Below, piece after piece: positions 45,134 through 52,754 of a stretch of 64,000 nt of DNA (positions within the stretch are counted from its first letter, which is position 1; every line of letters begins with the position of its first letter). The translations under genes were made by a program, and so were the position numbers. Below the pieces are notes generated by a model that saw only the letters and a list, made by a program, of their open reading frames with translations, was not told the origin of the DNA and did not search any database. The DNA is from Rheinheimera mesophila (GTDB lineage Bacteria > Pseudomonadota > Gammaproteobacteria > Enterobacterales > Alteromonadaceae), in assembly GCF_000986865.1 (NCBI RefSeq), contig NZ_LAVS01000086.1:226932-290931 (forward strand). The letters are read 5' to 3'.

Positions 45134-46399
45134 ATGAAGAAAATGACTACACTTACTTCTGCGTTAATCGTATTAGCTAGTTTTGGTGCTGCAACTCTGA
45201 GTTCGTATGCTGTAGCAGCTCCGGATCCGAAGAAAATTGAAGAGCGTAAAAACCGCAAATCAAGTGCCGTCGGTGAAAAAGTTGGTAAAGCCATCGGCAA
45301 AGCCTACGAGCTTTATGGTGCAGAAAAGTTAAACGAAGCTATCGCCGTATTGTCTGACGTTGAGTCAAGCAATGAGTTTGATATGGCTTACTTAAATCGT
45401 TTTTTAGGCAACATGTGGGCCGCGAAAGACGAGAAGAAAGCGATCAACTATTTACGTCAGGCCATCAAGCCTGATGTACTGAGCTTTACTGATCAGGCTG
45501 CAGCTTTACGTCTGCTTGCTGACTTGCTGTTAAGCGACAAGCAATACAATGAAGCGATCAAAACGTACAACCAGTGGTTAGATTTTACTGGTGAAAAAGA
45601 AGCGAACGTTTATCTGCGTATTGCCAGTGCTTACATGGAAATGAAGCAATATCAGAAGGTGATTGAGCCTGCAGATATGGCTATTGCCCTGCAAGATAAA
45701 GCCAAGCCAAACGCTGGTCCTTACACCTTGAAGTTTTCAGCTTATTTTGAAATGAAAAATAACAAGAAAGCCATCGAAGTGTTAGAGACGACAGTAAAGA
45801 TTTTCCCTTCGGAAAAACGTTGGTGGACTTATCTGGCGCAGTTCTACAGTATCGAAGAGCAGTACGACAAAGCTCTGGTTACTTTAGAAGTAGCAGCTAT
45901 GCAAGGTATGTTGGATTCAGCGAATGAGTACAAGCTGCTGGCTCAGTTGTATTCAAACGCCAACATTCCATACAAAGCCGGTACGACACTGGAAAAACAT
46001 ATTAAGTCTGGTTTAATCAAAAAAGATAAAACTATGCTAAACAGTATGGCCAGTTCGTTCCAGGCAGCGCGTGAGATGGATAAAGCTGCGCAGTATTACG
46101 GCGAATCAGCTCAGTTGGATAATGATGGCGATGCGTATCGTCGTCAGGGTTCCTCACTGATCCTCGCTGAAAAATATTCTGCTGCGGTTGTTGCGCTGAA
46201 TAAAGCTCTTGAAGCTGGTGTGCAAGCTAAAGGCCCAGTCTACCTGGCATTAGTGGAAGCCTATTTCTACCAGAACAAGTTCAAGGATGCTTATCAGGCT
46301 GTTCAGAAAGCCAAAGCTGATCCTAAGTATGCCCGTCAGGCGGCAAGCTGGGAAAGCTATATTAAAGAACGCGCTAGTAAAAACAACGTGACTCTTTAA
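45134..46399 (+). CDS. Exported TPR-repeat protein of the TonB cluster
   Basis: A 421-residue protein with a signal peptide (about 27 residues, 'LTSALIVLASFGAATLSSYAVAA') and many TPR-type helix pairs from about residue 60 to 400 ('EAIAVLSDVESSNEFDMAYLNRFLGNMWAAKDEKKAINYLRQAIK', 'EEQYDKALVTLEVAAMQ', 'YRRQGSSLILAEKYSAAVVALNKALEAG'). It ends the operon 5 bases after tonB. A periplasmic scaffold for the TonB complex, or for its peptidoglycan contact, is likely but unproven. A good terminator follows. The same type of TPR protein commonly sits at this place beside TonB2 genes (family knowledge). Confidence 0.87.
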   Translation: MKKMTTLTSALIVLASFGAATLSSYAVAAPDPKKIEERKNRKSSAVGEKVGKAIGKAYELYGAEKLNEAIAVLSDVESSNEFDMAYLNRFLGNMWAAKDEKKAINYLRQAIKPDVLSFTDQAAALRLLADLLLSDKQYNEAIKTYNQWLDFTGEKEANVYLRIASAYMEMKQYQKVIEPADMAIALQDKAKPNAGPYTLKFSAYFEMKNNKKAIEVLETTVKIFPSEKRWWTYLAQFYSIEEQYDKALVTLEVAAMQGMLDSANEYKLLAQLYSNANIPYKAGTTLEKHIKSGLIKKDKTMLNSMASSFQAAREMDKAAQYYGESAQLDNDGDAYRRQGSSLILAEKYSAAVVALNKALEAGVQAKGPVYLALVEAYFYQNKFKDAYQAVQKAKADPKYARQAASWESYIKERASKNNVTL

Positions 46400-46403
46400 T
46401 CTT

Positions 46404-46432
46404 AAAAAAACCCTGCTTCGGCAGGGTTTTTT
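46404..46432 (+). terminator. Intrinsic terminator of the TonB operon
   Basis: CCCTGC (46411-46416) and GCAGGG (46421-46426) pair around a TTCG tetraloop. Seven A precede the stem and six T follow. It lies 5 bases after the TPR stop. Confidence 0.93.
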
Positions 46433-46788
46433 CTTTGGATCTTTTTATTTATTCAAATCTATCTATTGCTTATGCACTATTAGCTGACTCGGTCGAACGG
46501 ACTGAACCAGCCGAAAAGCCTGTCTCGTTGGTATTGTATTTTACCGCCACAATGAATCAGCAAATGACAGACACTCAGTCCGTTGCCGAGTTTTGGGCAT
46601 TGGCTTCGTTGCTGTAAATCAGCTAGCGCAGTTTTTTGTAGCGTTTTTACCTTAGTGCAGTGGTGTGGCAGCGTCTTGAATTTCATCGATTTCTGGGCAG
46701 AGCAGGGCAGATCATTCAGGTAATTTGCTGCTTGAATCGTCACTTAGTTTAAAAAATACGCGAACAGTAAAGGCTTTCTAAAAAACTG
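46433..46788. other. Gene-free stretch ahead of the tRNA cluster
   Basis: 356 bases between the TonB-operon terminator and the tRNA promoter. Short frames here (for example 46435-46617) have no ribosome binding site and no protein-like composition. I see no repeats, RNA gene or known site in it. Confidence 0.55.
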
Positions 46789-46817
46789 TTGACACCTGTA
46801 GCCCCGGCCCCTAGAAT
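46789..46817 (+). promoter_or_regulatory. Strong sigma-70 promoter of the tRNA cluster
   Basis: TTGACA at 46789-46794 (exact -35) and TAGAAT at 46812-46817 (5 of 6) are separated by 17 bases. The following TCGCCTCG is a GC-rich discriminator, as expected for stable-RNA promoters under stringent control. The first tRNA starts 48 bases after the -10. Confidence 0.88.
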
Positions 46818-46864
46818 TCGCCTCGTCTTGTAGGGGATTGCTTAGCAGCCTCTGCAATTGGTGT

Positions 46865-46940
<76 letters not shown>

Positions 46941-46956
46941 AAAATTTTGTTCCAGT

Positions 46957-47032
46957 GTCCCTTTCGTCTAGAGGCCTAGGACACCGCCCTTTCACGGCGG
47001 TAACAGGGGTTCGAATCCCCTAAGGGACGCCA
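46957..47032 (+). tRNA. tRNA-Glu (TTC), copy 1
   Basis: A 76-base tRNA with acceptor GTCCCTT / AAGGGAC and encoded CCA. The anticodon stem CCGCC/GGCGG encloses CTTTCAC, so the anticodon is TTC. It is one of four identical copies; the spacer to the preceding tRNA-Ala is 16 bases. Confidence 0.96.
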
Positions 47033-47058
47033 ACAAAATTTGACAAACTGACCGTAGT

Positions 47059-47134
47059 GTCCCTTTCGTCTAGAGGCCTAGGACACCGCCCTTTCACGGC
47101 GGTAACAGGGGTTCGAATCCCCTAAGGGACGCCA
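47059..47134 (+). tRNA. tRNA-Glu (TTC), copy 2
   Basis: Sequence identical to copy 1 over all 76 bases, including CCA. The spacer upstream is 26 bases. Confidence 0.96.
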
Positions 47135-47168
47135 ATCTGTCAGTGCAATTTGTGATGTTTATGCGCCT

Positions 47169-47244
47169 GTCCCTTTCGTCTAGAGGCCTAGGACACCGCC
47201 CTTTCACGGCGGTAACAGGGGTTCGAATCCCCTAAGGGACGCCA
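47169..47244 (+). tRNA. tRNA-Glu (TTC), copy 3
   Basis: Sequence identical to copy 1 over all 76 bases, including CCA. The spacer upstream is 34 bases. Confidence 0.96.
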
Positions 47245-47268
47245 GCATCATATGAAGACCTTTCCAGT

Positions 47269-47344
47269 GTCCCTTTCGTCTAGAGGCCTAGGACACCGCC
47301 CTTTCACGGCGGTAACAGGGGTTCGAATCCCCTAAGGGACGCCA
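47269..47344 (+). tRNA. tRNA-Glu (TTC), copy 4
   Basis: Sequence identical to copy 1 over all 76 bases, including CCA. The spacer upstream is 24 bases and repeats TCCAGT before the gene, as in copy 1. Confidence 0.96.
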
Positions 47345-47366
47345 CTTCAGCCTTATATCTGCAAGT

Positions 47367-47442
<76 letters not shown>

Positions 47443-47554
47443 ATCTCTGCTTATTCGCATTCGTTCTTACCTACTGGTTTTAATCTTTTGTGTATTTGTT
47501 GTTTTCTGCTGACTTGCTATTACCGCACTGGTGCATCTTTACAGTTCAATGCTG

Positions 47555-47580
47555 CAAAAAAAGCGGCTTAAAAGCCGCTT
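47555..47580 (-). terminator. Intrinsic terminator of tesA
   Basis: AAGCGGCTT (47561-47569) and AAGCCGCTT (47572-47580) pair. On the minus strand the stem runs into TTTTTGCAGC. It lies 30 bases past the tesA stop and could also act on the tRNA transcript from the other side. Confidence 0.75.
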
Positions 47581-47609
47581 GCTGACATTTCTTAAACTTG
47601 GTTACATCT

Positions 47610-48215
47610 TTATTCTAGACTCGATACCAAAGGTAGCATTAAATCTGCGATAACAGGTTGAGCTTCCAGGTTCGGGTGTAGTCCATCTGCTTGCATCCAC
47701 TGTTGTTTTAACGCTATGGTCTCCATGAAGAAGGGCCATAGCAGGATCTGTTGCTGTTCGGCAATTTTAGGATACAAATCAGTGAATAATTTGGTGTAAC
47801 GTGGACCATAGTTGGGTGGAATACGTATCTGCATTAGCACAGCCTTGCTTTGGTGCTGTTTGATTTGCGTCACCATGGCTGTGAGATTGGTTTCAAGCTG
47901 GGTCACAGGGAAACCACGCAGGCCATCATTGGCACCCAGTTCAATCAGCACATAGTCAGGCTTGTGTTGCTCCAGCAATGCAGGTAAACGGGCTAAACCT
48001 CCACCTGAGGTTTCGCCGCTGATGCTGGCGTTGACCAGTGTCCAGCCACTGTTTTGTTCCTTCAGCTTTTGCTGGAGCAGATGTACCCAGCTTTGCTGTT
48101 GGCTTAACCCATAACCGGCGCTCAGACTATCGCCCAGAATTAATAGCGTTTTGGCTTGCACTGTAGCTGCAGTGAGACACAAGACCAAAAGCATAACGTA
48201 GATGAATCTAATCAT
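47610..48215 (-). CDS. tesA: TesA-type SGNH arylesterase/lysophospholipase
   Basis: A 201-residue periplasmic hydrolase (thioesterase I / protease I / lysophospholipase L1). The signal peptide is MIRFIYVMLLVLCLTAATVQA. SGNH blocks are complete: Ser in 'LLILGDSLSAGYGLS' near residue 30, Gly in 'ASISGETSGGG', Asn in 'ELGANDGLRG' and the Asp-His in 'QADGLHPNLEAQ' near 175. It is encoded divergently from the ABC-exporter gene, and the two start regions share bases (see findings). This arrangement is also known in Escherichia coli. Confidence 0.93.
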   Translation of the reverse strand: MIRFIYVMLLVLCLTAATVQAKTLLILGDSLSAGYGLSQQQSWVHLLQQKLKEQNSGWTLVNASISGETSGGGLARLPALLEQHKPDYVLIELGANDGLRGFPVTQLETNLTAMVTQIKQHQSKAVLMQIRIPPNYGPRYTKLFTDLYPKIAEQQQILLWPFFMETIALKQQWMQADGLHPNLEAQPVIADLMLPLVSSLE

Positions 48216-48930
48216 GAAAACACCAGTACCTCATATTGTTGCAAAAGATGTTGTAAAGAGAGTTCAGCTTACCGGATCTGAGCTTACCATACTGCAAAAT
48301 ATCGACCTTAGGATCAATCAAGGCGCGACAGTTGCCATAGTTGGAGCTTCGGGCTCAGGTAAGTCTACTTTATTAGGTATTTTGGCAGGTTTGGATCAGG
48401 CAAGTTCAGGTGAAGTGTATCTGGCTGGACAGCCGCTACATCAATTATCCGAAGACGAACGAGCTCAATTAAGAGCCAGCTCAGTTGGTTTTGTGTTCCA
48501 GTCGTTTTTGTTGTTACCTAGCCTGACGGCATTAGAAAACGTTACCTTACCTGCAGAGTTGGCTGGTATGCCCGATGCCCGCGCCCGGGGGCTGGAATTA
48601 CTGGCTCAGGTTGGCTTAAGCCACAGAGCTGACTTCTTTCCCAACCAGATGAGTGGTGGCGAACAACAAAGGGTCGCCATTGCCAGAGCTTTTATTACAA
48701 AGCCGGCAGTGTTATTTGCCGATGAACCCTCCGCCAACCTCGACAGTGCGACAGGTGAGAAGATTGAAGATCTATTGTTTGAACTGAATCAGCAGCAGGG
48801 GACGACCTTAGTGCTGGTCACCCACAATCATGAATTAGCACAACGTTGCCAGTTCAGATTTTTGATGCATGCGGGCCAACTGACAGCAGATTTATCTCAG
48901 GTTACAGAGGATAAGCGTCATGTGGGGTAA
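48202..48930 (+). CDS. ybbA: ABC exporter ATP-binding protein (YbbA)
   Basis: A 242-residue ABC ATPase of the LolD/MacB-like family. Walker A is 'IVGASGSGKSTLLGIL', the Q-loop 'GFVFQSFLLLPSLTALENV', the signature 'NQMSGGEQQRVAIARAF', Walker B 'AVLFADEPSANLD' and the H-switch 'LVLVTHNHELA'. It pairs with the FtsX-like permease that follows (11-base overlap). ATG 48202 and ATG 48214 are both possible and neither has a good ribosome binding site. The ATG at 48214 shares the CATG with the start of tesA on the other strand. The substrate is unknown; the family acts on the lipid/lipoprotein side of the membrane. Confidence 0.92.
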   Translation: MNLIMKTPVPHIVAKDVVKRVQLTGSELTILQNIDLRINQGATVAIVGASGSGKSTLLGILAGLDQASSGEVYLAGQPLHQLSEDERAQLRASSVGFVFQSFLLLPSLTALENVTLPAELAGMPDARARGLELLAQVGLSHRADFFPNQMSGGEQQRVAIARAFITKPAVLFADEPSANLDSATGEKIEDLLFELNQQQGTTLVLVTHNHELAQRCQFRFLMHAGQLTADLSQVTEDKRHVG

Positions 48931-51400
48931 AATCGCCTGGCGGCTATTCTGGCGTGAATTAAGCCGCGGAGAATTATGGGTCATCGCCTTTTCGTTATTT
49001 TTAGCTGTGCTGACTGTGGTCAGTTTATCCGGTATCACTGAATCTGTGCGTTCAGCCTTGTATCAGCGCAGCGCTAATTTCGTAGCCGCGGATAAGATCC
49101 TGCGCTCCAGTGTGGGTTTTAACGAGCAAGTGCAACAACAAGCCACTGCACTCGAACTGAAATCATCCCGCCAGGTGCAATTTAACTCCATGTTATTTGC
49201 TAAAGATCTGATGCAACTGGTGTCTGTCAAAGCAGTATCAGCCACTTACCCACTCAGAGGCGAGCTGAAATTAAGTTCCTCTGTGACCGATGCGACAGCG
49301 GCTGCATCCTTGCAACCTAACCAGCTTTATCTGGAGAGTCGTCTTTATAGTTTACTGAACATTCAGGTCGGGGACAGTCTGGAGCTGGGCGAGAAAGTGT
49401 TTACGGCAGCGGGAGTGATAGTGGCTGAACCTGACGCGCCACTTTCGGTGTTTGGTAGCTCGCCGCGGGTGTTGATGCATCTGGACGATGTGGCCGCCAC
49501 CGGGATTATCCAGCCAGGTAGCCGGATCAGCTATCGTTTAATGTTTGCTGGCAGTCAACAAGGCCTTGATCAATTAGAGACTCAGACAAAAGAGTTACTG
49601 GGACCACAGGACAGATGGCAGAAAATGGATCGGGAGTCGGCCATAGGCGGAGCTTTGGATAGATCCGAGCGCTTTTTATTGTTGTCAGGTCTGTTGGGCA
49701 TAGTGTTGGCGGCCTGTGCTGCTGCTGTTGCCGCGAATCGTTACAGCCAACGACATGCCCGCTCTGTGGCGGTGATGAAAGCATTAGGCGCTACAACCAC
49801 CATGAGCCGTAAGGTGTATGGCAGCCATTTGCTGTTTGTTGTGTTGTTGAGTGTCGGTTTTGGTTTGCTGGCGGGGCAGTTGCTGGTTCAACTCAGTCAG
49901 TGGGGCGTTGCATTCTGGATGCCGGAGTATCTGGCTGAATTCAGTCTCCGCCCTTTAGGTTTGGGTGTCTTAACCGCCGCTATCTGTGCTGTGTTATTTT
50001 CGGCCCGGCCTTTATGGCGTTTAGCCGCTGTACCTGCGTTGAATGTATTACGCGAGAAACCTGATCAATTGAACTTTGATCCGCTGCATTTAATCAGTGG
50101 CTCTGTCGCGATCTGGTTATTGATGTGGCTTTTCAGTGGTGATATCTGGATCAGTAGCTGGTTATTTGCGCTCTGTCTGGTGTTTGCAGCCTTGTTGATG
50201 GGATTTGCTGCTGTGCTTGTCAGAGTAGCTAAACCTATGGCAGCAGGCCAAAGCAGTGCGTTACGACTGGCTCTGGCAAATTTACGTCGCAGGTTATGGC
50301 CGAATGCGTTCCAACTGATCACCTTTAGTCTGGCATTGTTTTTAACCTTGCTGCTGTACTTTTTGCGCTCTGAGTTACTGGACCAATGGCAACAACAAGT
50401 GCCTGAAGGTGCCCCGAATCAGTTTCTGGTGAATTTAACAGAGCAGGATAAAACCTCGTTACAGCAGTTGGCTGCACAGCACAAGCTGACCCTGACAGAC
50501 TTTTACCCTATGATCAACGGCCGGGTGCTGGCGGTCAATGGCGAGAACTTTGCCGATGAAGCGACAAAGGAGAGGCCTGAACAACGTCAGGGCGTTGGTC
50601 GGGAGCTGAACCTGACTTGGCTAACACAACTGCCGGATAACAATAAGGTGGAAAGTGGGACATGGTTTACCGCGCAATCCAAAGCTGAAGTGTCGGTTGA
50701 GTCGCAGATGGCAGAGCGCTTACAGTTAAAGCTCGGTGATACCTTGCAGTTTTCTGTCGGTGGTCAGGTATTCGATGCCAAAATAAGCAGCATTCGTAAA
50801 GTGGACTGGAACAGTTTGCAGCCTAACTTTTACATGGTGCTGTCACCGGATCTGATGCAGGGTTTTCCCGCTACTTATATCACAGCGTTTTATCTGGATA
50901 TGGCAGAACAAGAATTGCTGAACCAGATAGTGCGGCAATTCCCGACTGTCAGTCTGATTTCAGTCGATACCATCTTAAAACAGGTCAACGACATCATCGG
51001 TCAGGTATCCGTGGCTCTAACCTTTATCCTGGTTTTAGTCTTTGCATCTGCAGTACTGGTGTTAGTCGCGCAAGTGCAGGCCACCTTGGAACAACGCGAA
51101 CAGGAGTTGGCGATTTTACGCACTTTAGGTGCTAAATCTGTGTTCTTGAAATCTGCACTTTTGTATGAGTTTGCTGCGTTGGGCGCTCTGGCAGGGCTTT
51201 TTGCCACTGTACTGGCTGAAGTGCTGCTGGCTGTGGTACAACAGCAATTTTTTGACTTGCCATACAATCCTCACTGGAGTCTGTGGTGGTTAGGGCCTGT
51301 ATTGGGAGTCACGCTGGTTACTGCGTTAGGTGCATGGCAGGTCAGGGTGTTGTTAAAGATGTCTGGCAGCACCTTGTTGCGTCGCGCCCTTCAGAATTGA
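48920..51400 (+). CDS. ybbP: FtsX-like permease (YbbP)
   Basis: An 826-residue inner-membrane permease of the YbbP type, with two FtsX/MacB permease domains and large periplasmic segments. Helices occur at 'ELWVIAFSLFLAVLTVVSL', 'FLLLSGLLGIVLAACAAAVAANRYSQRHARSVAVMKALGATTTMS', 'HLLFVVLLSVGFGLLAGQLLVQLS', a middle group near 390-500, and a final set from about 690 ('FILVLVFASAVLVLVAQVQATLEQREQELAILRTLGAKSVFL'). The 'AVMKALGA' and 'AILRTLGA' coupling-helix motifs are both present, as in duplicated permeases. Its stop codon lies in a hairpin shared with the convergent epimerase gene. Confidence 0.9.
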   Translation: MWGKIAWRLFWRELSRGELWVIAFSLFLAVLTVVSLSGITESVRSALYQRSANFVAADKILRSSVGFNEQVQQQATALELKSSRQVQFNSMLFAKDLMQLVSVKAVSATYPLRGELKLSSSVTDATAAASLQPNQLYLESRLYSLLNIQVGDSLELGEKVFTAAGVIVAEPDAPLSVFGSSPRVLMHLDDVAATGIIQPGSRISYRLMFAGSQQGLDQLETQTKELLGPQDRWQKMDRESAIGGALDRSERFLLLSGLLGIVLAACAAAVAANRYSQRHARSVAVMKALGATTTMSRKVYGSHLLFVVLLSVGFGLLAGQLLVQLSQWGVAFWMPEYLAEFSLRPLGLGVLTAAICAVLFSARPLWRLAAVPALNVLREKPDQLNFDPLHLISGSVAIWLLMWLFSGDIWISSWLFALCLVFAALLMGFAAVLVRVAKPMAAGQSSALRLALANLRRRLWPNAFQLITFSLALFLTLLLYFLRSELLDQWQQQVPEGAPNQFLVNLTEQDKTSLQQLAAQHKLTLTDFYPMINGRVLAVNGENFADEATKERPEQRQGVGRELNLTWLTQLPDNNKVESGTWFTAQSKAEVSVESQMAERLQLKLGDTLQFSVGGQVFDAKISSIRKVDWNSLQPNFYMVLSPDLMQGFPATYITAFYLDMAEQELLNQIVRQFPTVSLISVDTILKQVNDIIGQVSVALTFILVLVFASAVLVLVAQVQATLEQREQELAILRTLGAKSVFLKSALLYEFAALGALAGLFATVLAEVLLAVVQQQFFDLPYNPHWSLWWLGPVLGVTLVTALGAWQVRVLLKMSGSTLLRRALQN

Positions 51401-51406
51401 AGGGCG
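51385..51406. terminator. Hairpin containing both stop codons of ybbP and the convergent gene
   Basis: CGCCCTTCA (51385-51393) pairs exactly with TGAAGGGCG (51398-51406) around GAAT. The ybbP TGA (51398-51400) lies in the right arm and the epimerase TGA (complement of 51391-51393) in the left arm. The 9-bp GC-rich stem may act as a bidirectional terminator, although neither side has a long T-run. Confidence 0.55.
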
Positions 51407-52284
51407 TTAAGGGCCTCTTTCAGTTGTGGATAGTGGAACTGAAAGCCACTATCCAACAGTCGTTTAGGCTGGACATTCTGACCAAACAGCAGAAGGTCAG
51501 ACATTTCGCCAAACGCTAAGCGCAGCATAAAGGCTGGCACGGTCAATGGGGCTTTTTTACCAAAACGTTCCGCTAATAATTGACTGAATTGCTTATTGCT
51601 GACGGGACGCGGAGCTGTGGCATTAAAGGGGCCACTCAAGTCATCTCTGTGCAGCAAGAAGTCGATCAGGCGCACCATATCGTCCAGGTGGATCCAGGAC
51701 ATCATGTGTTGACCATCCCCGATCGGGCCACCCAAACCTAATTTAAACAACGGTAGCATTTTGCTCAGTGCACCGCCTTTGCTGCTGAGCACTATGCCCG
51801 TTCGCAGCAAACAGACTCTGGTGTGTGCACTGGCTGCTCGCTGCGCCAGATTCTCCCAGCGGGCACAAATATCATGACTGAATTCAGGGTAAAAAGAGCT
51901 GTGTTCCTCTGTCACGACCTGACTACCCTGGCGGCCATAGAAGCCTATGGCAGAGCCGTTGATCAGTACTTTCGGCGGGGTGGTGCAGTGCTGAATTTTC
52001 TGGGCCAGAGCCTCGGTCAGTTGCCAGCGACTTTGGCAGATTTTTTGTTTTTGTGATTCTGTCCAGCGTTTATCGGCTATAGGTTCTCCGGCCAGATTGA
52101 CCACTGCATCAAGCTGATTGACGTCGATGTCATCCACTGATTGATAATAGCTGGCGTCTATCGCCAGAATCTGTCTGGCTTTGGCAGCGTTGCGACTGAG
52201 AATATGCAATTGATGCTGGTCTTGCCACTGTGCTATCAGGGCGCGGCCGATCAGCCCGGTTGCGCCCGTTATCAGGATCTTCAT
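51391..52284 (-). CDS. yfcH: TIGR01777-family (YfcH-like) NAD-dependent epimerase
   Basis: A 297-residue Rossmann-fold protein. 'MKILITGATGLIGRALIAQW' is the dinucleotide motif. 'LDAVVNLAGEPIADKRWTESQKQKICQSR', 'VLINGSAIGFYGRQGSQVVTEEH' with the Ser/Tyr pair, and 'GPIGDGQHMMSWIHLDDMVRLIDFLL' are the family blocks of the SulA/YfcH group of sugar-nucleotide epimerase-like proteins. The biochemical role is undefined. It converges on ybbP with a 10-base overlap of the two coding ends. It lies downstream of the LprI-like gene cluster on the same strand, with 77 bases between. Confidence 0.9.
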   Translation of the reverse strand: MKILITGATGLIGRALIAQWQDQHQLHILSRNAAKARQILAIDASYYQSVDDIDVNQLDAVVNLAGEPIADKRWTESQKQKICQSRWQLTEALAQKIQHCTTPPKVLINGSAIGFYGRQGSQVVTEEHSSFYPEFSHDICARWENLAQRAASAHTRVCLLRTGIVLSSKGGALSKMLPLFKLGLGGPIGDGQHMMSWIHLDDMVRLIDFLLHRDDLSGPFNATAPRPVSNKQFSQLLAERFGKKAPLTVPAFMLRLAFGEMSDLLLFGQNVQPKRLLDSGFQFHYPQLKEALNALQF

Positions 52285-52361
52285 TGTGCCTCTCCGTATC
52301 GATAAGTGACTGAACAGAGTCAGTATAAGTCCATTAATACGGCTCTGCGGCTTTAAGTGGT

Positions 52362-52754
52362 TTAGTCAGAACTTGGATTCACCTGTTTTAATAATTCGAT
52401 ACGTTGTTGCAGGTGATACAACTGACATTTTTTGTAGGACGCACTTGCGATGTGGTTATCTGGCAACTGACCAATAAACTGCCAACGACAGTCCTGTTCA
52501 GTGTAAAGCTCAAAACTCTGACGGGCTTTGTTAAAGAGTTTCAAACCGTCCTGGCGACCGGTTCGGCTGGCCTGTTCTTCCAGTCTGAACAGATGATTGT
52601 TTTCCCAACTGGTTAACTCTCTTCTGGCTTGCTGCAGTTGTTGATCCAGGCATTGCATGTAGTCGATTTTATTCTGCTGTTGTCGGTCGCAGCTTGGCTG
52701 AGCGCTCAGCGGGAAAAGGCTGAACAGGGCGACCAGTGCCAAAGGTTTGATCAT
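52362..52754 (-). CDS. Exported DUF1311/LprI-like protein
   Basis: A 130-residue protein with signal peptide MIKPLALVALFSLFPLSAQPS. Four cysteines ('PSCDR', 'YMQCLDQ', 'EQDCRWQ', 'YKKCQLY') and the C-terminal pattern 'ARQSFELYTEQDCRWQ...KKCQLYHLQQRIELL' fit the DUF1311 (LprI lysozyme-inhibitor) family. The catalytic-like or lysozyme-binding function is not proven here. Its start overlaps the sensor-kinase stop by 4 bases (ATGA), so it is the third gene of an operon with a PhoPQ-like pair. A role in protecting the envelope is a hypothesis. Confidence 0.65.
   Translation of the reverse strand: MIKPLALVALFSLFPLSAQPSCDRQQQNKIDYMQCLDQQLQQARRELTSWENNHLFRLEEQASRTGRQDGLKLFNKARQSFELYTEQDCRWQFIGQLPDNHIASASYKKCQLYHLQQRIELLKQVNPSSD

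Noticed and set aside
46435..46617. 60-residue frame after the TonB-operon terminator
   Set aside because: No ribosome binding site, no family, and it lies directly behind a strong terminator.
46957..47344. Regular 76-bp repeats with 24-34 base spacers resembling a CRISPR array
   Set aside because: Each repeat is a complete tRNA-Glu gene with cloverleaf and CCA; repeats are far too long for CRISPR and no cas gene is present.
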